From assembly GCA_964019135.1 (NCBI GenBank), contig OZ025256.1, forward strand, positions 15,197,911-15,261,910: a stretch of 64,000 nt of DNA. Reading direction: 5' to 3'. The stretch is from Arenicola marina (lineage: Eukaryota; Annelida; Polychaeta; Arenicolidae). The position numbers were made by a program, and so were the translations under genes. Under the pieces are notes generated by a model. The model was not told the origin of the DNA and did no database searches. It saw only the letters and a program-made list of their open reading frames with translations. The stretch's first letter is position 1, and the number at the start of each line of letters is the position of its first letter. Shown piece by piece: positions 12,801 to 27,800 of the stretch.

Positions 12801-15800
12801 TCGGTACAGGACGCGATGATCAAGGCCGGAGCCAGGCCTATGACTCATCGGTATAGGACGCGATGATAAAGGCCGTAGCCAGGCCTATGACTCATCGGTA
12901 CAGGACGCGATGGTAAAGGCCGTAGCCAGGCCTATGACTCATCGGTACAGGACGCGATGATAAAGGCCGTAGCCAGGCCTATGACTCATCGGTACAGGAC
13001 GCGATGATCAAGGCCGTAGCCAGGCCTATGACTCATCGGTACAGGACGCCATGATAAAGGCCGTAGCCAGGCCTATGACTCATCGGTACAGGACGCGATG
13101 GTAAAGGCCGTAGCCAGGCCTATGACTCAACGGTACAGGACGCGAGGATCAAGGCTGTAGCCAGGCCTATGACGCATCGGTACAGAACGCGATGATAAAG
13201 GCCGTAGCCAGGCCTATGACGCATCGGTGTAGGACGCGATGATAAAGGCTGTAGCCAGGCCTATGACTCATCGGTACAGGACGCGATCAAGGCCGTAGCC
13301 AGGCCTATGACTCGTCGATACAGGACGCGATAAAGGCCGTAGCCAGGCCTATGACTCATCGGTACAGGACGCGATGATAAAGGCCGTAGCCAGGCCTACG
13401 ACGCATCGGTACAGGACGCGATAAAGACCGTAGCCAGGCCTATGACTCATCGGTACAGGACGCGATGATAAAGGCCGTAGCCAGGCCTATGACGCATCGG
13501 TACAGGACGCGATAAAGGCCGTAGCCAGGCCTATGACTCATCGGTACAGGACGCAATGTTCAAGGCCGTAGCCAGGCCTATGACTCATCGGTACAGGACG
13601 CGATGATAAAGGCCGTAGCCAGGCCTATGACTCATCGGTACAGGACCCGACGATAAAGGCCGTAGCCAGGCCTATGACTCATCGGTACAGGACGCGATGT
13701 TCAAGGCCGTAGCCAGGCCTATGACTCATCGGTACAGGACGCGATGTTCAAGGCCGTAGCCAGGCCTATGACTCATCGGTACAGGACGCGATGTTCAAGG
13801 CCGTAGCCGGGCCTATGACTCGTCGGTACAGGACGCGATGATAAAGGCCGTAGCCAGGCCTATGACTCATCGGTACAGGACGCGATGATAAAGGCTGTAG
13901 CCAGGCCTATGACGCATCGGTATAGGACGCGATGATAAAGGCTGTAGCCAGGCCTATGACTCATCGGTATAGGACGCGATGATAAATGCTGTAGCCAGGC
14001 CTATGACTCATCGGTATAGGACGCGATGATAAAGGCTGTAGCCAGACCTATGACTCATCGGTACAGGACGCGATGATAAAGGCCGTAGCCGGGCCTATGA
14101 CTCATCGGTATAGGACGCGATGATAAAGGCTGTAGCCGGGCCTATGACTCATCGGTACAGGACGCGATGATAAAGGCCGTAGCCGGGCCTATGACTCATC
14201 GGTATAGGACGCGATGATAAAGGCTGTAGCCGGGCCTATGACTCATCGGTACAGAACGCGATGAAGGCCGTAGCCAGGCCTATGACTCATCGGTAAGGAC
14301 GTGATGATAAAGGCCGTAGCCAGGCCTATGACTCATCGGTACAGAACGCGATAAAGGCCGTAGCCAGGCCTATGACTCATCGGTAAGGACGTGATGATAA
14401 AGGCCGTAGCCAGGCCTATGACTCATCGGTAAGGACGCGATGATAAAGGCCGTAGCCAGGCCTATGACTCATCGGTAAGGACGTGATGATAAAGGCCGTA
14501 GCCAGGCCTATGACTCATCGGTAAGGACGCGATAAAGACCATGGCCGGGCCTACGACGCATCGGTACAGGACCCGACGATCAAGGCCGTAGACAGGCCTA
14601 TGACTCATCGGTAAGGACGCGATGGTAAAGGCCGTAGCCAGGCCTATGACTCATCGGAACAGGACGCGATAAGAAAGGCCGTAGCCAGGCCTATGACTCA
14701 TCGGTAAGGACGTGATGATAAAGGCCGTAGCCAGGCCTATGACTCATCGGTACAGGACGCGATGATAAAGGCCGTAGCCAGGCCTATGACTCATCGGTAC
14801 AGGACTCGATGAAGGCCGTAGCCAGGCCTATGACTCATCGGTAAGGACGTGATGATAAAGGCCGTAGCCAGGCCTATGACTCATCGGTACAGGACGCGAT
14901 GATAAAGGCCGTAGCCAGGCCTATGACTCATCGGTATAGGACGCGATGATAAAGGCCGTAGCCGGGCCTATGACTCATCGGTACAGAACGCGATAAAGGC
15001 CGTAGCCAGGCCTATGACTCATCGGTAAGGACGTGATGATAAAGGCCGTAGCCAGGCCTATGACTCATCGGTAAGGACGTGATGATAAAGGCCGTAGCCA
15101 GGCCTATGACCCATCGGTAAGGACGTGATGATAAAGGCCGTAGCCAGGCCTATGACTCATCGGTACAGGACGCGATGATCAAGGCCGTAGCCAGGCCTAT
15201 GACTCATCGGTACAGGACGCCATGATAAAGGCCGTAGCCAGGCCTATGACTCATCGGTACAGGACGCGATGGTAAAGGCCGTAGCCAGGCCTATGACTCA
15301 ACGGTACAGGACGCGAGGATCAAGGCTGTAGCCAGGCCTATGACGCATCGGTACAGGACGCGATGTTCAAGGCCGTAGCCAGGCCTATGACTCATCGGTA
15401 CAGGACGCGATGTTCAAGGCCGTAGCCGGGCCTATGACTCGTCGGTACAGGACGCGATGATAAAGGCCGTAGCCAGGCCTATGACGCATCGGTGTAGGAC
15501 GCGATGATAAAGGCTGTAGCCAGGCCTATGACTCATCGGTACAGGACGCGATCAAGGCCGTAGCCAGGCCTATGACTCGTCGATACAGGACGCGATAAAG
15601 GCCGTAGCCAGGCCTATGACTCATCGGTACAGGACGCGATGATAAAGGCCGTAGCCAGGCCTACGACGCATCGGTACAGGACGCGATAAAGACCGTAGCC
15701 AGGCCTATGACTCATCGGTACAGGACGCGATGATGAAGGCCGTAGCCAGGCCTATGACGCATCGGTACAGGACGCGATAAAGGCCGTAGCCAGGCCTATG

Positions 15801-18800
15801 ACTCATCGGTACAGGACGCGATGTTCAAGGCCGTAGCCAGGCCTATGACTCATCGGTACAGGACGCGATGATAAAGGCCGTAGCCAGGCCTATGACTCAT
15901 CGGTACAGGACCCGACGATAAAGGCCGTAGCCAGGCCTATGACTCATCGGTACAGGACGCGATGTTCAAGGCCGTAGCCAGGCCTATGACTCATCGGTAC
16001 AGGACGCGATGTTCAAGGCCGTAGCCAGGCCTATGACTCATCGGTACAGGACGCGATGTTCAAGGCCGTAGCCGGGCCTATGACTCGTCGGTACAGGACG
16101 CGATGATAAAGGCCGTAGCCAGGCCTATGACTCATCGGTACAGGACGCGATGATAAAGGCTGTAGCCAGGCCTATGACTCATCGGTATAGGAGGCGATGA
16201 TAAAGGCTGTAGCCAGGCCTATGACTCATCGGTATAGGACGCGATGATAAATGCTGTAGCCAGGCCTATGACTCATCGGTATAGGACGCGATGATAAAGG
16301 CTGTAGCCGGGCCTATGACTCATCGGTACAGGACGCGATGATAAAGGCCGTAGCCGGGCCTATGACTCATCGGTATAGGACGCGATGATAAAGGCTGTAG
16401 CCGGGCCTATGACTCATCGGTACAGAACGCGATCAAGGCCGTAGCCAGGCCTATGACTCATCGGTAAGGACGTGATGATAAAGGCCGTAGCCAGGCCTAT
16501 GACTCATCGGTACAGAACGCGATAAAGGCCGTAGCCAGGCCTATGCCTCATCGGTAAGGACGTGATGATAAAGGCCGTAGCCAGGCCTATGACTCATCGG
16601 TAAGGACGTGATGATAAAGGCCGTAGCCAGGCCTATGACTCATCGGTAAGGACGTGATGATAAAGGCCGTAGCCAGGCCTATGACTCATCGGTAAGGACG
16701 CGATAAAGACCATGGCCGGGCCTACGACGCATCGGTACAGGACCCGACGATCAAGGCCGTAGCCAGGCCTATGACTCATCGGTAAGGACGCGATGGTAAA
16801 GGCCGTAGCCAGGCCTATGACTCATCGGAACAGGACGCGATAAGAAAGGCCGTAGCCAGGCCTATGACTCATCGGTAAGGACGTGATGATAAAGGCCGTA
16901 GCCAGGCCTATGACTCATCGGTACAGGACGCGATGATAAAGGCCGTAGCCAGGCCTATGACTCATCGGTACAGGACTCGATGAAGGCCGTAGCCAGGCCT
17001 ATGACTCATCGGTAAGGACGTGATGATAAAGGCCGTAGCCAGGCCTATGACTCATCGGTACAGGACGCGATGATAAAGGCCGTAGCCAGGCCTATGACTC
17101 ATCGGTATAGGACGCGATGATAAAGGCCGTAGCCGGGCCTATGACTCATCGGTACAGAACGCGATAAAGGCCGTAGCCAGGCCTATGACTCATCGGTAAG
17201 GACGTGATGATAAAGGCCGTAGCCAGGCCTATGACTCATCGGTAAGGACGTGATGATAAAGGCCGTAGCCAGGCCTATGACCCATCGGTAAGGACGTGAT
17301 GATAAAGGCCGTAGCCAGGCCTATGACTCATCGGTACAGGACGCGATCAAGGCCGAAGCCAGGCCTATGACTCATCGGTAAGGACGTGATGATAAAGGCC
17401 GTAGCCAGGCCTATGACTCATCGGTACAGGACGCGATGATAAAGGCCGTAGCCAGGCCTATGACTCATCGGTATAGGACGCGATGATAAAGGCCGTAGCC
17501 AGGCCTATGACTCATCGGTACAGGACGCGATGATAAAGGCCGTAGCCAGGCCTATGACTCATCGGCAAGGACGCGATAAAGACCGTAGCCGGGCCTATGA
17601 CTCGTCGGTACAGGACGCGATAAAGGCCGTAGCCAGGCCTATGACACATCGGTACAGGACGCGATGATAAAGGCCGTAGCCGGGCCTATGACTCGTCGGT
17701 ACAGGACGCGATAAAGGCCGTAGCCAGGCCTATGACTCATCGGTACAGGACGCGATGATAAAGGCCGTAGCCGGGCCTATGACTCGTCGGTACGAGACGC
17801 GAAGATAAAGGGCGTAGCCAGGCCTATGACGCATCGGTACAGGACGCGATAAAGGCCGTAGCCAGGCCTATGACTCATCGGTACAGGACGCGATGATAAA
17901 GGCCGTAGCCAGGCCTATGACGCATCGGTACAGGACGCGATAAAGGCCGTAGCCAGGCCTATGACTCATCGGTACGGGACGGGATAAAGGCCGTAGCCAG
18001 GCCTATGACTCATCGGTACAGGACGCGATGATAAAGGCCGTAGCCGGGCTTATGACTCGTCGGTACAGGACGCGATGATAAAGGCCGTAGCCAGGCCTAT
18101 GACTCATCGGTACAGGACGCGATGTTCAAGGCCGTAGCCAGGCCTATGACTCATCGGTACAGGACGCGATGATAAAGGCCGTAGCCAGGCCTATGACTCA
18201 TCGGTACAGGACGCGATGATCAAGGCCGGAGCCAGGCCTATGACTCATCGGTATAGGACGCGATGATAAAGGCCGTAGCCAGGCCTATGACTCATCGGTA
18301 CAGGACGCGATGATGAAGGCCGTAGCCAGGCCTATGACTCATCGGTACAGGACGCCATGATAAAGGCCGTAGCCAGGCCTATGACTCATCGGTACAGGAC
18401 GCGATGGTAAAGGCCGTAGCCAGGCCTATGACTCAACGGTACAGGACGCGATGATCAAGGCTGTAGCCAGGCCTATGACGCATCGGTACAGAACGCGATG
18501 ATAAAGGCCGTAGCCAGGCCTATGACGCATCGGTGTAGGACGCGATGATAAAGGCTGTAGCCAGGCCTATGACTCATCGGTACAGGACGCGATAAAGGCT
18601 GTAGCCAGGCCTATGACTCGTCGATACAGGACGCGATAAAGGCCGTAGCCAGGCCTATGACTCATCGGTACAGGACGCGATGATAAAGGCCGTAGCCGGG
18701 CCTATGACTCGTCGGTACAGGACGCGATAAAGGCCGTAGCCAGGCCTATGACTCATCGGTATAGGACGCAATGATGAAGGCCGTAGGCGGGCCTATGACT

Positions 18801-21800
18801 CGTCGGTACAGGACGCGATAAAGGCCGTAGCCAGGCCTATGACTCATCGGTACAGGACGCGATGATAAAGGCCGTAGCCAGGCCTATGACTCATCGGTAC
18901 AGGACGCGATGGTAAAGGCCGTAGCCAGGCCTATGACTCAACGGTACAGGACGCGATGATCAAGGCTGTAGCCAGGCCTATGACGCATCGGTACAGAACG
19001 CGATGATAAAGGCCGTAGCCAGGCATATGACGCATCGGTGTAGGACGCGATGATAAAGGCTGTAGCCAGGCCTATGACTCATCGGTACAGGACGCGATAA
19101 AGGCTGTAGCCAGGCCTATGACTCGTCGATACAGGACGCGATAAAGGCCGTAGCCAGGCCTATGACTCAACGGTACAGGACGCGAGGATAAAGGCCGTAG
19201 CCGGGCCTATGACTCGTCGGTACAGGACGCGATAAAGGCCGTAGCCAGGCCTATGACTCATCGGTATAGGACGCAATGATAAAGGCCGTAGGCGGGCCTA
19301 TGACTCGTCGGTACAGGACGCGATAAAGGCCGTAGCCAGGCCTATGACTCATCGGTACAGGACGCGATGATAAAGGCCGTAGCCGGGCCTATGACTCGTC
19401 GGTACAGGACGCGATGATAAAGGCCGTAGCCAGGCCTATGACTCATCGGTACAGGACGCGATAAAGACCGTAGCCAGGCCTATGACTCATCGGTACAGGA
19501 CGCGATGATAAAGGCCGTAGCCAGGCCTATGACGCATCGGTACAGGACGCGATAAAGGCCGTAGCCAGGCCTATGACTCATCGGTACGGGACGGGATAAA
19601 GGCCGTAGCCAGGCCTATGACTCATCGGTACAGGACGCGATGATAAAGGCCGTAGCCGGGCTTATGACTCGTCGGTACAGGACGCGATGATAAAGGCCGT
19701 AGCCAGGCCTATGACTCATCGGTACAGGACGCGATGTTCAAGGCCGTAGCCAGGCCTATGACTCATCGGTACAGGACGCGATGATAAAGGCCGTAGCCAG
19801 GCCTATGACTCATCGGTACAGGACCCGACGATAAAGGCCGTAGCCAGGCCTATGACTCATCGGTACAGGACGCGATGTTCAAGGCCGTAGCCAGGCCTAT
19901 GACTCATCGGTACAGGACGCGATGTTCAAGGCCGTAGCCAGGCCTATGGCTCATCGGTACAGGACGCGATGTTCAAGGCCGTAGCCGGGCCTATGATTCA
20001 TCGGTATAGGACGCGATGATAAAGGCTGTAGCCAGGCCTATGACTCATCGGTATAGGACGCGATGATAAAGGCTGTAGCCAGGCCTATGACTCATCGGTA
20101 TAGGACGCGATGATAAAGGCTGTAGCCAGGCCTATGACTCATCGGTACAGGACGCGATGATAAAGGCTGTAGCCAGGCCTATGACTCATCGGTATAGGAC
20201 GCGATGATAAAGGCTGTAGCCAGACCTATGACTCATCGGTACAGGACGCGATGATAAAGGCCGTAGCCGGGCCTATGACTCATCGGTACAGGACGCGATG
20301 ATAAAGGCCGTAGCCAGGCCTATGACTCATCAGTAAGGACGCGATAAAGACCGTAGCCGGGCCTACGACGCATCGGTACAGGACCCGACGATAAAGGCCG
20401 TAGCCAGGCCTATGAATCATCGGTAAGGACGCGATGGTAAAGGCCGTAGCCAGGCCTATGACTCATCGGTACAGGACGCGATAAGAAAGGCCGTAGCCAG
20501 GCCTATGACTCATCGGTAAGGACGTGATGATAAAGGCCGTAGCCAGGCCTATGACTCATCGATACAGGACGCGATGATAAAGGCCGTAGCCAGGCCTATG
20601 ACTCATCGGTACAGGACGCGATAAAGGCCGTAGCCAGGCCTATGACTCATCGGTAAGGACGTGATGATAAAGGCCGTAGCCAGGCCTATGACTCATCGGT
20701 AAGGACGTGATGATAAAGGCCGTAGCCAGGCCTATGACCCATCGGTAAGGACGTGATGATAAAGGCCGTAGCCAGGCCTATGACTCATCGGTACAGGACG
20801 CGATCAAGGCCGTAGCCAGGCCTATGACTCATCGGTAAGGACGTGATGATAAAGGCCGTAGCCAGGCCTATGACTCATCGGCACAGGACGCGATGATAAA
20901 GGCCGTAGCCAGGCCTATGACTCATCGGTATAGGACGCGATGATAAAGGCCGTAGCCAGGCCTATGACTCATCGGTACAGGACGCGATGATAAAGGCCGT
21001 AGCCAGGCCTATGACTCATCAGTAAGGACGCGATAAAGACCGTAGCCGGGCCTACGACGCATCGGTACAGGACGCGATGATAAAGGCTGTAGCCAGGCCT
21101 ATGACTCATCGGTATAGGACGCGATGATAAAGGCTGTAGCCAGGCCTATGACTCACAGGTACAGGACGCGATGATAAAGACTGTAGCCAGGCCTATGACT
21201 CATCGGTACAGGACGCAATGATCAAGGCCGTAGCCAGACCTATGACTCATCGGTACAGGACGCGATGATAAAGGCCGTAGCCAGGCCTATGACTCATCGG
21301 TACAGGACGCAATGATCAAAGTTGTAGCCAGGCCTATGACTCATCGGTATAGGAGGCGATGATAAAGGCCGTAGCCAGGTCTATGACTCATCGGTATAGG
21401 ACGCGATGATAAAGGCCGTAGCCAGGCCTATGACTCATCGGTACAGGACGCGATGATAAAGGCCGTAGCCAGGCCTATGACTCATCGGTACAGGACGCGA
21501 TGATAAAGGCCGGAGCCAGGCCTATGACTCATCAGTAAGGACGCGATAAAGACCGTAGCCGGGCCTACGACGCATCGGTACAGGACCCGATGATAAAGGC
21601 CGTAGCCAGGCCTATGAATCATCGGTAAGGACGCGATGGTAAAGGCCGTAGCCAGGCCTATGACTCATCGGTACAGGACGCGATAAGAAAGGCCGTAGCC
21701 AGGCCTATGACTCATCTATAAGGACGTGATGATAAAGGCCGTAGCCAGGCCTATGACTCATCGATACAGGACGCGATGATAAAGGCCGTAGCCAGGCCTA

Positions 21801-24800
21801 TGACTCATCGGTACAGGACGCGATAAAGGCCGTAGCCAGGCCTATGACTCATCGGTAAGGACGTGATGATAAAGGCCGTAGCCAGGCCTATGACTCATCG
21901 GTAAGGACGTGATGATAAAGGCCGTAGCCAGGCCTATGACTCATCGGTACAGGACGCGATGATAAAGGCCGTAGCCAGGCCTATGACTCATCGGTACAGG
22001 ACGCGATGATAAAGGCCGTAGCCAGGCCTATGACTCATCAGTAAGGACGCGATAAAGACCGTAGCCGGGCCTACGACGCATCAGTACAGGACGCGATGAT
22101 AAAGGCTGTAGCCAGGGCTATGACTCATCGGTATAGGACGCGATGATAAAGGCTGTAGCCAGGCCTATGACTCACAGGTACAGGACGCGATGATAAAGGC
22201 TGTAGCCAGGCCTATGACTCATCGGTACAGGACGCAATGATCAAGGCCGTAGCCAGACCTATGACTCATCGGTACAGGACGCGATGATAAAGGGCGTAGC
22301 CAGGCCTATGACTCATCGGTACAGGACGCAATGATCAAAGTTGTAGCCAGGCCTATGACTCATCGGTACAGGACGCGATGATAAAGGCCGTAGCCAGGCC
22401 TATGACTCATCGGTACAGGACGCGATGATAAAGGCCGTAGCCAGGCCTATGACTCATCGCTACAGGACGCGATGATCAAAGCTGTAGCCAGGCCTATGAC
22501 TCGTCGGTATAGGACGCGATGAGAAAGGCCGTAGCCAGGCGTATGACTGACCAGGAAAATGACAGCGAGTGTTTGATCAATACGCCATTCATATTTGCTT
22601 TCATAGGATGGCAGAAAAGATGATGACAGGAAAGATGATGGCAGATTAGATGATGACAGAGAAGATGATGGCGGAGCAGATGTTGGCAAAGAAGATTAAG
22701 GAAGATCAGATGATGGCAGATTAGATGACGGCAGACAGGAAGATGACAGAGAAGATGATGACATAGAAGATGATGACAGGAAAGATGATGGCAGATTAGA
22801 TGATGACAGATTAGATGATGACAGATTAGATGATGACAGAGAAGATGCTAGCAGATCGGATGATGGCATATCAGATGATGGCATATCAGATGATGACAGA
22901 TAAGATGATTGCAGACAGAGAAGATGATGACAGAGAAGATGATGACAAAGAAGATGATGGCAGACTAGATGATGGCAGACTCACCACGAGGTTGATCTGT
23001 GGCTGGATGAGGCCTCCGACCCGGGCACACATGGAGGATGACCCGACCCCCACCTGCCTCATGACGGTCGGGAACAGCTCGGCGGCATACACGTAGACAA
23101 TGGCGAAGGTCGCCGACAGGAAGAACTTGCCCAGCATCAGAAAGACCGTGAAGTAAATTTCCAACTCTGAGGAGCAGCAACGATATCAATTCATTCTGTC
23201 AGTTTACAGTTGGCTTGAACATAGGTTGTACATAACATCATGATATAAGTAACGCTTATTATAAACTGTTCTTACTTGTGTTAACAATTTAAAGTCCAAC
23301 AAAGGAAATTTCCCGGACAAGATAGGCCGCTTTTTACATTTGCTGTGCGGAATTATTTTATGGTAAGCCGTATAGCCTGACAGTTTGAAAGGGCCCTTAG
23401 GCCCCCAACTCATAATATTACAGTGGTATATTCTAGTCGCGGGTAATACGCGGCAAACACAAGAGATATTGACCTAGGAGATAAATGTAGCAGCACGATG
23501 TTTACTAATAAAAAGAACTCCACATACAATGCCAAACGGCAGGCGGGACTTTAAGGTAAAGATAAACTGCAACGCAAACATAAATAGTGAAGCGAATTAA
23601 GTATGGCTAGGGAGGGATGTTTAACTGACTTTGCCAATTCGACATTTCGATGCAATTATGAACGTCCTTCACCAGCACCAGTCGCACCCCACCCACATAT
23701 TCCTCCAATGACATACCCATAGGCTATATATACTCCACAAAATACAGGCACAAAATATGATATGTACCATAGAAATATATAAACCTTCGTTGTCTATGAG
23801 AGGCATACATGCAAGACAGCATGCGCCCCCTAGGACGAGAGTGATACACGTTGGCCACTTCCTTCCAGTCTTATCCAGCATCAGCATGGTGATGACGTAA
23901 GCAGGAATTTCCACCAATCCGGAGATGAAGGAGTTCATAAATATATCCCCGGGCAACAGATCGACTCCCAAACTCAAGCCATAGTAGACCATGCTGGTGA
24001 CGAACCTGCAGGTAAATTTACATCGCTTAGAATGCTACTTCTTGCATTAACTCGGATATTGAATAAACTCTTAAAGTTATTAACCATAATATACCATTTA
24101 AGCCTTTCGCTGCACGATTGGGGTCACTTGAACCTCAAGCAATTACATTGTTATCTAATCTGCTTTGTGATTCACAGAATGTAGGTGAGGCGATTAAAAT
24201 TAAAATTAGTCGCAATATGAAAGGATACATTCTATGGCGGTCAATTGTCCTGGTAATATACATCTCACGGTTACTTTACCAACAGTATAGGCGGATTCAT
24301 GTCAGGATACAAGCCCTGCTGTGTCATGTCTCCACTTCATTACATATCGTTATTACCTAATGATCGTCCATGTTCAAAGTTTGAGCCGACAAAATCGAGT
24401 ATCTATACTCATAAAATGAAGCTGTCCGTCTGTCTGTCTGTCTGTCTGTCCCACTATGCACCAGATGTACCCGCTGCATGCACCAGCACATTGGCAACCC
24501 GGTTGGCTGGGTGCCAACAGTAATAACATTAGTCTCAACGCCTTATCGCCGAATTCTACACCATGTCAGATTGTGGTAAATGATAAACAGGAGTCATTCA
24601 TGAGCTATGCTTCAATATTGCTTCGCCTTAACATAGAAGATAATTAGGAGAATTAATATCTTTACAGATTGGTATGTCAGTATATCCCCCAGATAAGAGT
24701 CAAACTAACAAATACGAGCGCCTGTATTGTTTAAAGCAGCAATTACGACGGATTTCCCACGTTAATATTGCCTGGACCCTGGCCCATCACGACGGTAATA

Positions 24801-27800
24801 TTGCCTGGACCCTGGCCCATCACGACGGTAATATTGCCTGGACCCTGGCCCATCACGACGGTAATATTGCCTGGACCCTGGCCCATCACGACGGTAATAT
24901 TGCCTGGACCCTGGCCCATCACGACGGTAATACTGCCTGGACCCTGGCCCATCACGACGGTAATAATAACAGCTTGGTTCCCGTAAACATTTGGCAAGTG
25001 ACAAAATGTTGCGCCCTCTGTCGGGAGAATGGTGCTGCCTGCGGCAATCTACTGACGTCATCACAATTGTAGTGGAAGCGTGGTCGACTTGCGTATAATA
25101 AACATGATATCGAAATAGACGCTTTAACTTAGGAACTATACATGTAGAATTTGGGATATAGGTTGGTCGGTACAAGGTGTTGGTGTTCTGTTCATTATAA
25201 TATAATAATTGCTCGATATTAGAAATCAGTGTATGATGAACGTCGAGCACTTTAATATTTTCTTTAAGTTCGGGAATCTTGATAAATTAGTAATCAACCA
25301 TTTGGCTTATTTTCTGATAATCTGATTGGGTCCCAGTCAGCTAACATACATACCAGCAGAACCACATGTTGAGGGTGATCTTTCGAATATTGGGCTTCCG
25401 GAATAGGTCCGGGAGTGATGCCTTGGTGTCGCCGACCTAACATTGATAACATAGGCTGAGGTAAGTCCCCCTTTATACCAATGATGACACAGACTCGGGT
25501 AAGTCCCCCTCCTAACAATGATAACACAAGCCGAGATAAGTCCCCCTCCCTAACATTGATAACACAGGCTGAGGTAAGTCCCCCTCCCTAACAATGATAA
25601 CACAAGGTGAGGTAATTCCCCCTCCTAACAATGATAACACAAGCTGAGGTAAGTCCCCCTCCCTAACATTGATAACACAGGCTGAGGTAAGTCCCCCTTC
25701 CTAACATTGATAACACAGGCTGGGGTAAGTCCCCCTCCCTAACATTGATAACACAGGCTGAGGTAAGTCCCCCTCCCTAACATTGATAACACAAGCTGAG
25801 ATAAGTCCCCCTTTACAACAATGATGGCACAGACTCGGGTAATTCCCCCTCCCTAACAATGATAACACAAGCTGAGGTAAGTCCCCTTTTATCACAATGA
25901 TAAAGCAGGCTCGGGTAATAACCCTGCCTAACAATGATGACACAAACTGATGTAAATCCCCCTCCCTAACATTGATAACGCAAGGTCAAGTCCACCTTTG
26001 CAAAAATGCTAACGCAAGCTGGGGTAAGTCCTCCTTCCTAACAGTGATAACACGGAGTTAAGTGCCTCTTCCTAACAATAATTGCGCAGGTTCATGCAAG
26101 TACCCTTTCATAACATTTCGGCCTTTATCCGACACTGAAAAACTTGAAGGAGATGCAGTCGTACGTGGTATACATTGGAGTTTTCAGCCGGTAAATATAT
26201 TGCAAACTGAAAACATTGAAGTGCTAGAACTTACGGTTTTCAATCGGTTATCCTCCAGATGTAAGTTTTCTGGTAGATGCTTCTCGTTGATGGCTGATAT
26301 CTTTTTCAACACTTTGATGGCTTTTTTGTCGTGCCCTTCTGATACCAGCCACCTGGGAGATTCCGTGGCCATGCTGTGGTAACCAAAACACACAATACAC
26401 GCTTAATTATTGTAAAATGCTGCTAGCAAAATGGGTTGAAGGCCTAGAATTAGTCAATGGTAATATATCCTGGCAAACGCATGGCTGAAATCCTAGATTT
26501 GCAATCGGCTATTTGGGTTATGTCGTCACTTCCGGTCTTCTATTAAACCGGCATCTACTCGGCTGTAACTCTTTTTCTTCTTATTTATTTATTTATTTCC
26601 ATAATAATTTACAGTACGCGGTACATCAAGATACAAGATTTCATATCGATAATGAAAGCAGGACAAAACAGTACATTGCCCAGTAGATCAAAGTTTCACA
26701 CCCACAATTAAAGCACGACTTATTCAGCTTAAAATATTCATTAGATAACACATAATGGTTTCTCGTTTTATTTTAAATATACTGAGAGACGAAAATGGCT
26801 TGTGTTTAAATTTCATGGATACTTCGTTTACCAAATTTGGGTCAATTAACCAAAGAGAGCCCACATCATGATCGGGCGGATGGTTGTACCGTACTCACGC
26901 GAAGAGAGCCCACATCATGATCGGGCGGATGGTAGTACCGTACTCACGCGAAGAGAGCCCACATCATGATCGGGCAGATGGTAGTACCGTACTCACGCGA
27001 AGAGAGCCCACATCATGATCGGGCAGATGGTAGTACCGTACTCACGCGAAGAGAGCCCACATCATGATCGGGCGGATGGTTGTACCGTACTCACGCGAAG
27101 AGAGCCCACATCATGATCGGGAAGATGGTTGTACCGTACTCACGCGAAGAGAGCCTACATCATGATCGGGCAGATGGTTGCACCGTACTCACGCGAAGAG
27201 AGCCCACATCATGATCGGGCAGATGGTTGCACCGTACTCACGCGAAGAGAGCCCACATCATGATCGGGCAGATGGTAGTACCGTACTCACGCGAAGAGAG
27301 CCCACATCATGATCGGGCAGATGGTAGTACCGTACTCACGGTAAGAGAGCCCACATCATGATCGGGAAGATGGTTGTACCGTACTCACGCGAAGAGAGCC
27401 CACATCATGATCGGGCAGATGGTTGCACCGTACTCACGCGAAGAGAGCCCACATCATGATCGGGCAGATGGTTGCACCGTACTCACGCGAAGAGAGCCCA
27501 CATCATGATCGGGCAGATGGTTGCACCGTACTCACGCGAAGAGAGCCCACATCATGATCGGGCAGGTGGTTGCACCGTACTCACGCGAAGAGAGCCCACA
27601 TCGTGATCGGGCAGATGGCACAGATGAGCTGCAGCTTAATGTGGTCTCTGACGGCGTATGACATCCAGGGAATCGTCATGAAGCCCATGGCGAACCAAGC
27701 CTGAACCATGATACCCGTCGCCATTCGATACTTGGGTCCAATGATCTCCATGCCTGAAAGGCGCAGGAAAAACATTCAAATACGTCGATAAATGTGTCGA

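Noticed and set aside
4813-22548. CRISPR-like direct repeats
   Set aside because: Units are contiguous with no unique spacers, number about 400, and lie in an animal intron; it is a minisatellite.
22447-22689. Ser-rich open frame next to exon 10 as an alternative exon
   Set aside because: It is the 15-bp GATGAT array in frame, starts without splice sites, and the family's next sequence (helix 12) is found intact in exon 11.
24674-25072. 132-codon plus-strand frame in SLC22 intron 8
   Set aside because: Mostly the six-copy 33-bp repeat; several other frames on both strands are open over the same interval for the same reason.
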